Source: CAWIHA01 sp963835855
Lineage (GTDB): Bacteria; Acidobacteriota; Terriglobia; Bryobacterales; Bryobacteraceae
DNA length: 64,000 bases
Assembly (NCBI GenBank): GCA_963835855.1
Contig: CAWIHA010000008.1
Location: 45,892 to 109,891 of the forward strand
Direction: 5' to 3'
The position numbers were made by a program, and so were the translations under genes. Positions 57,775-64,000 of this stretch are shown here, one piece after another (positions within the stretch are counted from its first letter, which is position 1; the number at the start of each line of letters is the position of its first letter). The notes beneath the pieces were generated by a model. It saw only the letters and a program-made list of their open reading frames with translations. It was not told where the DNA came from and did not search any database.

Positions 57775-60066
57775 ATGACAGACACCTCTGGCGGCGCCGC
57801 GTCTCTTTCTCCGTGGTGGAGACATTCGGCGATCCTCGTCATGATCGCTGGTTTCTCGGTTCTTTCCTTCTTGACCGTCATCACCTATTCGAACGCCCCG
57901 CCTGTGCCCGAGAAGGCCGTGGATACGGCGGGAAATGTCGTGTTCACAGGAGCCGATATCCAAAAGGGGCAGGAAGTTTTCTTCAAGCACGGTCTTATGG
58001 AGCACGGGACGCTTTGGGGTCACGGCGCTTACCTCGGCCCTGACTATAGCGCCGAGTACCTGCACAGGCTCAGCGAAGTGACCCGGGATACGATCGCGCT
58101 GGAGAAATACGGCAGGCTCTTCGCCGAGATCTCCCCCGATGACCAAAGCGCCGTATCCGCCGGCGTCACCAGGGTGCTCAAGGAAAACCGGTACAGGCCA
58201 GCCTCGCGAACACTCCTCCTGACGCCCGGGGAGGTATCTGCCTACCACATTCAGGCAACCGAATGGAACAGTTACTTCACTAACCAGGACGCCCCTCCCG
58301 GTTTGCCCGTTAATTACATTAAAGATCCCGCCGAGTTAAAGGCGCTGACCGCCTACTTCGCGTGGGCGGCCTGGGCCGCCTCGGCGGCTCGCCCAGGCAA
58401 GGATTACTCGTACACTAACAACTGGCCTTACGAGCCCATGGCGGGCAACAGGCCTTCCACCGAGGCTTATGTCTGGAGCGCCTTGAGTCTCATCACCCTC
58501 CTGGGAGGCCTGGGCGTAATTCTCTTTGCCGTCGGCAAATTTGACTACTTGGGCTGGAGGGGTGAGGGCGGCCATGATACCCACATCGCCCACTCCGCTC
58601 CTGCGCCTCTGACACTGACGCCTAGCCAGTGGGCAACGGGTTGGTTTTTCGGCATCGTGGCGCTGCTGTTCCTGGCTCAAGCACTCTTGGGAGGCCTGAT
58701 CGCCCACTACCGCGTCGAGCCGGGAGCGTTTTACGGCATCGGCATCGCCCGGTTTCTGCCTTACACCCTGGCACGCACTTGGCACCTCCAACTCGCGATT
58801 TTCTGGATCGCCACGGCCTGGGTGGGAGGCGGCCTCTTCCTGGCGCCGTGGGTGGGCGGCAGGGAACCCCGGGGTCAGAAAACGGGCGTCTACGTTCTTC
58901 TCGGGGCGCTGGTGGCGGTTGTCGTAGGCAGCCTGGCCGGGGAGTGCCTGGGCATCAACGGCAAGCTGGGGCAACTTTGGTTCTGGCTTGGCCACCAGGG
59001 TTCCGAGTATCTGGATCTCGGGCGCTTCTGGCAGTTCCTCCTGGCCGCCGGTCTTGTCTTCTGGCTTGTTCTGATGTTCCGTGCCTTGAGGCCCGCCATC
59101 CAGAATCCCGGCAAGCGTGAACTATCCTCGCTTTTCCTCTACGCAGCCGTGGCCATTCCCTTCTTCTACCTGCCCGCCCTCTTCTACGGCCCCCACACGA
59201 ACTTTGCGGTAATCGACAACTGGCGCTTCTGGATCATCCACCTTTGGGTCGAGGGATTCTTCGAGCTCTTCGCCACGGTCCTTGTCGCCATCATGTTTCA
59301 TCAGATGGGCGTGGTCAGCGCCAAGACCGCCACGCGCTTGATTTACCTGGATGCCATCCTCTATTTAGGCGGCGGGATCGTTGGCACGGGCCACCACTGG
59401 TATTTCACGGGCCAGGGGACGCTAAATATGGGCCTGGCGGCGTGCTTCTCCGCTATGGAAGTTGTGCCCCTCACGCTTCTCACCCTGGATGCCTGGGACT
59501 TCATCAAGCTGAAGAACGCGCAGTGCTCCAAGTGCGGCCACGATCTCGCCAACGGCCAGAAGTGGGCCATCTACTTCCTCATGGCCGTGGGTGTATGGAA
59601 TTTCGTTGGCGCGGGGATCTTCGGTTTCCTCATCAACTTGCCCATCGTTTCTTACTTCGAGATCGGCACCGCGCTCACTCCTAACCACGGACACGCCGCC
59701 CTGTTCGGCGTCTTCGGAATGCTGGCCCTGGCGGTCCTGGTCTTCTGCTTGCGGGCCATGCAGTCCGACGCCGTCTGGAAGGACACAGAGAAGTTCATCA
59801 GGCTGGGCTTCTGGGGCGCTAACATCGGTCTCGCCCTGATGATCCTGCTGGACCTTTTCCCCGGAGGCGTCATCCAGCTTTGGGATTCCATCAGCCACGG
59901 ATACTGGCATGCGCGCCGCCTGACGTTCCTAATGGGCGGCCTCTACCACAAGCTCGAATGGGCGCGCATGGCCGGAGATATGACCTTCATTCTCTTCGGC
60001 GCCGTGCCCATCGCGCTCGGCGCACTGCGCAGCCTGCGGAAGCGGGACCTGATGCCGCCGGCATAG
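57775..60066 (+). CDS. norB: Quinol-dependent nitric oxide reductase (qNOR)
   Basis: The 763-residue protein has the fused N-terminal extension of qNOR (FTGADIQKGQEVFFKHGLME, HGTLWGHGAYLGPDYSAEYL) and a 12-helix NorB core (ARTWHLQLAIFWIATAWVGG, FFELFATVLVAIMFHQMGVV, GTGHHWYFTG). It reduces 2 NO to N2O with quinol electrons in the inner membrane. A short cysteine insert, NAQCSKCGHDLANGQKW, sits on a loop between two late helices and is not typical. GGGG eight bases upstream precedes the ATG. No NO regulator gene is adjacent. It is most likely used for NO detoxification. Confidence 0.93.
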   Translation: MTDTSGGAASLSPWWRHSAILVMIAGFSVLSFLTVITYSNAPPVPEKAVDTAGNVVFTGADIQKGQEVFFKHGLMEHGTLWGHGAYLGPDYSAEYLHRLSEVTRDTIALEKYGRLFAEISPDDQSAVSAGVTRVLKENRYRPASRTLLLTPGEVSAYHIQATEWNSYFTNQDAPPGLPVNYIKDPAELKALTAYFAWAAWAASAARPGKDYSYTNNWPYEPMAGNRPSTEAYVWSALSLITLLGGLGVILFAVGKFDYLGWRGEGGHDTHIAHSAPAPLTLTPSQWATGWFFGIVALLFLAQALLGGLIAHYRVEPGAFYGIGIARFLPYTLARTWHLQLAIFWIATAWVGGGLFLAPWVGGREPRGQKTGVYVLLGALVAVVVGSLAGECLGINGKLGQLWFWLGHQGSEYLDLGRFWQFLLAAGLVFWLVLMFRALRPAIQNPGKRELSSLFLYAAVAIPFFYLPALFYGPHTNFAVIDNWRFWIIHLWVEGFFELFATVLVAIMFHQMGVVSAKTATRLIYLDAILYLGGGIVGTGHHWYFTGQGTLNMGLAACFSAMEVVPLTLLTLDAWDFIKLKNAQCSKCGHDLANGQKWAIYFLMAVGVWNFVGAGIFGFLINLPIVSYFEIGTALTPNHGHAALFGVFGMLALAVLVFCLRAMQSDAVWKDTEKFIRLGFWGANIGLALMILLDLFPGGVIQLWDSISHGYWHARRLTFLMGGLYHKLEWARMAGDMTFILFGAVPIALGALRSLRKRDLMPPA

Positions 60067-60114
60067 CTGGTTCACCCGCCGCGCAGGCCGCCGCCGCTTA
60101 GAATGGTAGTCGGT

Positions 60115-61086
60115 ATGTTTCCTGCGGAATTTCGTATCGGCCGGGTGGGGATCTCGCCAGCCACCGTGCTCGCGCCTATGGCCGGCGTGACCGATACCGT
60201 TTTCCGCCGCTTCATCCGCGGGCTCGGCGGCTGCGGCCTCATCATGACCGAGTTCACCAGCTCGCACGGCATCGTGGCCCTGGGACGCCGCCCGCACAAG
60301 CCCAGCCGCAGCATGAAATACCTGGCCTTCGAGCCGGACGAGCACCCCATCAGCGCACAACTGTTCGGCTCCGATCCCGAAGTGATGGCCGGCGCCGCCC
60401 GCGTCTGCCAAGATCTAGGCTTCGATATCGTGGACATCAATCTCGGCTGCCCCGTGAATAAGGTCGTCAGGTGCAACGGCGGCTCGGGCCTGTTGCGCGA
60501 TTTGCCGCTGGTCGAGCGCATCCTTCGAGGAGTGCGCCGGGCGATCTCCATCCCACTTACGCTCAAGTACCGCGCCGGATGGAACGATCGCGAAATCGTC
60601 GCCATCGATCTGGCGCGCTTGGCCGGGGATTGCGGCCTCGATGCCGTCGCGCTGCATCCGCGCACGCGCGAGCAGGGCTACAGCGGGAACGCCGATTGGA
60701 GCCGCATCGCTGCCGTGAAGGCCGCCGTCAAGATTCCCGTCATCGGCAACGGCGATATCGTTCGGCCCGAGGACGCCGTCCGCATGGTCGAGGAGACCGG
60801 CTGCGATGCCGTCATGATCGGCCGCGCGGCCTCCTCCAACCCTTGGATCTTCCGGCAAATTGCAGACTACGTCGCACGCGGTGTTTACGAACAGCCCTCC
60901 GAGCATGACCGCTACCAAATGATTCGCCGCTATTACGCTATGCTCATCGCATCCGCAGACCGGGAAATGGTCGGCAAGATGAAGCAATTCGCCAGCTATT
61001 TCACGCATGGGGTCCGCAACGGCGCTAAGCTCCGCGCCGGTATATACCACGCGCAGGACGCGGCGCGCATTCTCGAGCCTCGTTGA
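60115..61086 (+). CDS. dusB: tRNA-dihydrouridine synthase
   Basis: The ATG at 60115 (MFPAEFRIGRVGISPATVLA) fits the family start; an in-frame ATG at 60103 is possible. LAPMAGVTDTVFRRFIRG, DINLGCPVNKVVRCNGGSGL (catalytic Cys), LHPRTREQGYSGNADW and VIGNGDIVRPEDA are the FMN-binding and tRNA-reducing motifs of DusB. The enzyme reduces uridine in the D-loop with NADPH. The 323-residue length is normal. It lies 48 bases after norB and 45 before rnhA. Confidence 0.93.
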   Translation: MFPAEFRIGRVGISPATVLAPMAGVTDTVFRRFIRGLGGCGLIMTEFTSSHGIVALGRRPHKPSRSMKYLAFEPDEHPISAQLFGSDPEVMAGAARVCQDLGFDIVDINLGCPVNKVVRCNGGSGLLRDLPLVERILRGVRRAISIPLTLKYRAGWNDREIVAIDLARLAGDCGLDAVALHPRTREQGYSGNADWSRIAAVKAAVKIPVIGNGDIVRPEDAVRMVEETGCDAVMIGRAASSNPWIFRQIADYVARGVYEQPSEHDRYQMIRRYYAMLIASADREMVGKMKQFASYFTHGVRNGAKLRAGIYHAQDAARILEPR

Positions 61087-61131
61087 CGAATTCTTCCATT
61101 GCGAACTCGCCGGCGCCGCCGTCTCAACACC

Positions 61132-61650
61132 ATGAAGCAAGTCCAGCTCGTCACCGACGGAGCCTGCATCGGCAATCCCGGCCCCGGCGGTTGGGCCGCA
61201 ATCCTGCGCTGTGGCCATCGTCACAAGGAGATGTTCGGTTCCTCGCCTCGCACCACCAACAACCGCATGGAGCTGGCGGCCGCAATCGAGGGCCTGCGCG
61301 CGCTCAGGAAGCCATGTGAAGTCGAGATCATCACCGACTCCGTGTACCTGAAAAACGGCATCACCGAGTGGATTCGCAAGTGGAAGCGCAATGGCTGGAA
61401 AACCTCCGGAAAAAAGCCGGTCGTGAATCAGGATCTTTGGATGACGCTCGACCACCTCGCGGCGCCGCATATCATACGGTGGGTCTGGACCAAAGGTCAT
61501 GCCGCACACGAGGACAACAACCGCGCCGACGAGCTCGCCACCGCCGCCGCCCGCGGCCAGAGCTTCAGTAAGGGTTACGCTCCTGCGCTACAATTTCCAA
61601 CTTATGACCTGCCCACGCGATCGCCGCACCAGGAGAAGCTCGATCGCTAA
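61132..61650 (+). CDS. rnhA: Ribonuclease HI
   Basis: The start at 61132 (MKQVQLVTDGACIGNPGPGG) gives 172 residues. Catalytic acids are visible: Asp in VTDGACIGNPGPGGWA, Glu in NNRMELAAAIEGL, Asp in IITDSVYLKNGI, Asp in NNRADELATAAA. The enzyme removes RNA from RNA-DNA hybrids. A C-terminal tail (GQSFSKGYAPALQFPTYDLP) extends past the usual end by about 20 residues. A hairpin array follows the gene at 61785-61874. Confidence 0.94.
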   Translation: MKQVQLVTDGACIGNPGPGGWAAILRCGHRHKEMFGSSPRTTNNRMELAAAIEGLRALRKPCEVEIITDSVYLKNGITEWIRKWKRNGWKTSGKKPVVNQDLWMTLDHLAAPHIIRWVWTKGHAAHEDNNRADELATAAARGQSFSKGYAPALQFPTYDLPTRSPHQEKLDR

Positions 61651-61784
61651 GACGCAAATTGCGCGCGCGCGCTTGCCGATCCTCAACGGCCCTCGGCCCG
61701 CCGCAAGGCCAACGCCCTCGTCCGCCTCCTGCCCGCTGGCCAGACCAGCCACTAGTGTAGTGCGGCACTATTTTCGGGCATCGT

Positions 61785-61874
61785 GTGGGGCGGTCCCCCT
61801 GGACCGCGCCGGGTCCCCAGACCCGGCCAAAACCCGACCGGGGGTCGGGCAGCGGCTCGGAGGAGCCGCCCCAC
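61785..61874. repeat. Array of four hairpins within a closing inverted repeat
   Basis: Within 90 bases of the 318-base rnhA-nadD gap: GCGGTCC/GGACCGC (61790-61807), GCCGGGTC/GACCCGGC (61808-61827), CCCGACC/GGTCGGG (61833-61849) and GCGGCTC/GAGCCGC (61852-61869), loops of 3-4 bases. Outer arms GTGGGGCGG (61785-61793) and CCGCCCCAC (61866-61874) can also close the whole element, competing with stems 1 and 4. There is no coding signal. It looks like a REP/BIME-type dispersed element or a structured RNA. Confidence 0.65.
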
Positions 61875-61968
61875 TGGATTCGCCAAAGTGTACGTTTGTT
61901 GCGCCGCGCTGCCTTAGCTACGGCTCACGGGCTGCTCGCATCCATTCGCGCCGGGGTGGCGCCACAAA

Positions 61969-62542
61969 TTGAGAATCGCGATCTTCGGCGGCACCTTCGA
62001 TCCGGTCCACTCCGCGCACCTCGCAATGGCGCGCGAGGCTGCCCGGATATTCGGGCTCGGGCGCGTGCTTTTCATCCCTGCTTCCCGCCCGCCGCATAAA
62101 CGCACGGGCCCGTGTGCACCGTACGAAGACCGTTACCGCATGGTCGAGACTCGCCTGCCAGGGCGAACCGCTCTTCGAGCCCTCCCGCCTCGAAGCGGGC
62201 TTCGGCAAAAGCTACTCCATCCACACGATTGAAAGGGTGCGCGCCACGCTGGCGCCCGAAGACGAGTTATTCTTCCTGATCGGAGGGGATGCCTTCGCGG
62301 AGGTCCGTACCTGGTATCGGTGGTGCGACGTCGTCCGCGAAGCCGGCTTCATCGTCGTGAGCCGCCCGGGGCATGAATATGAAGTGCCGCCCGGCGCTCG
62401 CGTCCATCGGCTCGACACGCTGGCCCTGCCCGTTTCCTCGTCCGAAATCCGCGCGCGCCTGGCTCGCGGCGAATCGCCCTCCGAGGTTCCGCCCTCCGTC
62501 CTCAGCTACATTCAAGAACGCGGGCTGTACTGCAACTGCTGA
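61969..62542 (+). pseudogene. nadD: Nicotinate-nucleotide adenylyltransferase, one-base frameshift
   Basis: The TTG at 61969 begins LRIAIFGGTFDPVHSAHLAM, the nucleotidyltransferase H-x-G-H-type motif region, then VLFIPASRPPHKR. After EDRYRMVE an extra A at about 62149 moves the frame; the other frame goes on as LACQGEPLFEPSRLEAGFGK, then ELFFLIGGDAFAEVRTWY and SSSEIRARLARGE (the ISSTxIR motif) to the stop at 62542. Read through, length is about 190 residues, normal. NadD makes NaAD, needed for NAD synthesis and essential in most bacteria, so a sequence error is as likely as true loss. Confidence 0.85.
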
Positions 62543-62624
62543 GTTGTGCGGCTCGGGCTAGTAGGATCCCGTGTTTAGTACGTTCCAACTTTCGTGAGCT
62601 AAGTGAGCCAATCACAATCCCAGC

Positions 62625-64000
62625 CTACGGTGCCATCACCGGGATGGTGGTGAACGCGTTCGCGTTCGAGGGGGGGAAGCGCAGGCCGAGCACGCTGATC
62701 TGGCCGCCGGCGGGCGTCTCGAACTCGATCGTGCCGCGCTTGCCCGCCGTGACCGGGAATCCAGTCGTGGCATCCGTTAACACGAAGGACTTGTGGCCTT
62801 CGGCTGCCAGCGCGATCGACCCGGTCCCGATCTCCGTGCCGGTGTCGTCGCGAATGACGACCGGAACGTTCCCCGCCTGCGAGGCCACGTTGGCAATGGC
62901 CACGCCAGTCACTATGCCGCCGGTGTTGTCGAAAGCGAGCATGAAAGAGGCGGGATTACGCGTCTCCAAAGGCACCACCGCCTCCTGTCCGGTATCAGTG
63001 GCCTTGAAAACCGCGAAGCCGCTGACAGCGCCATCAGTGGTCAGTTGCGCCGAGCCCACCTGGGCGACCGGGCCGGTGCTTTCGATGATAAGCATGGCGC
63101 CGGCGGCGAGGGTGCGGTCGAGCGTCGAGGCCGTGGTCGGGCTGCCAGACTGCGGGAAGCTCAGCGGCAGCGACAGCGGACTGCCGTTGTCGCCGAAGAA
63201 GTGCAGATGCGCATTCGCCGAAGCCGTGCCGGTATTCACCAGCGTGATCGTCGTCTTCCAACTGCCGGCGGAGGCCAAGTGCGCCATCGTGCCGCCGCTG
63301 GAGGTGACGTTGGCCAGCACCGGAACGCTCGTGAACGCGTTCACACTGGATGGGGGGAAGCGCAGGCCGAGCACGCTGATCTGGCCGCCGGCCGGCGTGT
63401 CAAACTCGACCGTGCCGCGCTTGCCCGCCGTGACCGGGAATCCCTTCGTGGCATCCGTTAACACGAAGGACGTGTGGCCTTCGGCTGCCAGCGGGATCGA
63501 CCCGGTTCCGATCTGGGCGCCGGTGTCGTCGCGAATGACGACCGGAACGTTCCCCGCCGCCGAGGCCACGTTGGCAATGGCCACGCCAGTCACTATGCCG
63601 CCCGTGTTATCGAACGCGAGAATGTAGGAACTGGCGTTGCCCGTTTCGAGCGGCGCCACGGCCTCCTGTCCGGTATCAGTGGCCTTGAAAACCGCAAAGC
63701 CGCTGACGGCGCCGTTGGTGAGCAACTGCGCCGAGCCGACCTGGTCGACCGGCCCGGTCGTATCGAGAAGCAGCATGGCGTTGGCATGGAATGTGCCGCC
63801 GAAGACCGTGCTGTCGAAAGTCGTCCCGAGAATGGTGCCCAGCGCGGGCTGCTGCGGGAAGGCAAACGGCAGCAGGAGCGGGCTGCCAGCGGGATCGCTG
63901 AAGAAGTTCAAACGCGCCTCGGCCGCCGCCTCGCCGGTGTTGACGAGCGTGATCGAGGTATCCCAAGCCCCGGCCGAGGCAATCTGCGCCATCGAGCCGG
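62625..64000 (-). CDS. Secreted-type repeat protein, beta-rich modules (partial)
   Basis: The frame enters from the right edge and ends at 62625, at least 458 residues. It consists of ~227-residue modules: one starts at SAGAWDTSITLVNTGEAAAE, the next at SAGSWKTTITLVNTGTASAN. Each has FNNTG-type turns (AFDNTGGIVTGVAIANVAS), GNVPVVIRDDTG, VTAGKRGTIEFETPAGGQIS and VLGLRFPPS. The modules are highly similar to each other and related to that in the protein at 4551-6092. The N-terminus and any signal peptide lie outside the window. Likely cell-surface or secreted; function unknown. Confidence 0.75.
   Translation of the reverse strand, partial: GSMAQIASAGAWDTSITLVNTGEAAAEARLNFFSDPAGSPLLLPFAFPQQPALGTILGTTFDSTVFGGTFHANAMLLLDTTGPVDQVGSAQLLTNGAVSGFAVFKATDTGQEAVAPLETGNASSYILAFDNTGGIVTGVAIANVASAAGNVPVVIRDDTGAQIGTGSIPLAAEGHTSFVLTDATKGFPVTAGKRGTVEFDTPAGGQISVLGLRFPPSSVNAFTSVPVLANVTSSGGTMAHLASAGSWKTTITLVNTGTASANAHLHFFGDNGSPLSLPLSFPQSGSPTTASTLDRTLAAGAMLIIESTGPVAQVGSAQLTTDGAVSGFAVFKATDTGQEAVVPLETRNPASFMLAFDNTGGIVTGVAIANVASQAGNVPVVIRDDTGTEIGTGSIALAAEGHKSFVLTDATTGFPVTAGKRGTIEFETPAGGQISVLGLRFPPSNANAFTTIPVMAP
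62644..64000. repeat. Direct repeat of 681 bp, two units (second incomplete)
   Basis: The same bases recur with an offset of 681 (for example GCAGGCCGAGCACGCTGATC at 62681 and 63362). 681 is 227 codons, so the repeat keeps frame. Nucleotide identity is high across the unit, which points to recent duplication or gene conversion. The array may extend past the window edge. Confidence 0.8.

Overview
The window is GC-rich bacterial chromosome, most likely from an Acidobacteriota member of the Solibacter/Bryobacter type. This is inferred from the protein families present (small basic and AT-hook proteins, multihaem cytochromes beside a universal stress protein, beta-lactamase/DUF1343 fusion, long hybrid kinases, secreted repeat modules) and from the codon style. 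No rRNA gene is present, so the placement is not proven. There is one tRNA gene, no CRISPR array and no recognisable transposase.

Layout. 1-4.3 kb: a DsbA-like end, anmK, mutS and a frameshifted stub of glutamate dehydrogenase. 4.4-10.5 kb: a secreted protein with an altered M48 zinc motif, a Tat-exported glycosidase-like protein, pterin dehydratase, and a beta-lactamase-like/NamZ-like fusion. 10.5-15.4 kb: an AT-hook protein behind a promoter flanked by twin dyads, two transporters and a TPR protein. 15.5-21.9 kb: bifunctional nuclease, miaB, small membrane proteins, a GH25 lysozyme, DoxX, a CDF transporter, an ECF sigma/anti-sigma pair and OsmC. 22-27.9 kb: a four-gene RND efflux operon. 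28.2-30.7 kb: cydAB, with cydB frameshifted.

30.8-32.9 kb: a three-gene cassette (ParA ATPase plus two unrecognised proteins) with visibly lower GC than its surroundings; it is the best candidate here for an undescribed system. 33.1-39.3 kb: a redox block with a universal stress protein, a NapC-type hexahaem cytochrome, a trihaem cytochrome interrupted by an in-frame stop, a small membrane protein, a protein with duplicated CX2CX8CX7C motifs, a degenerate receiver, a monohaem cytochrome, and a divergent sigma-54 activator. 39.6-42.5 kb: an aminotransferase-pckA operon (aspartate to oxaloacetate to PEP, if the aminotransferase acts on aspartate). 42.6-48.3 kb: small proteins, a stand-alone SIR2-like protein, tRNA-Arg(TCT) and a 1352-residue hybrid kinase. 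48.9-54.8 kb: an outer-membrane barrel, a receiver, a glycine-zipper protein, a histone-H1-like protein and a NodT-type efflux lipoprotein. 55.2-62.5 kb: a LamG/transglutaminase-like protein, quinol NO reductase, dusB, rnhA, a hairpin array and a frameshifted nadD. 62.6-64 kb: a secreted-type repeat protein running off the right edge.

Themes. CydAB, qNOR and the cytochrome block point to life at low oxygen or with nitrosative stress. AnmK, the NamZ-like domain and GH25 point to peptidoglycan turnover. Single-base frameshifts or stops affect gdhA, cydB, nadD and one cytochrome gene. nadD is normally essential, so some of these may be sequence errors; the gdhA stub also lacks most of the gene and is a real remnant.
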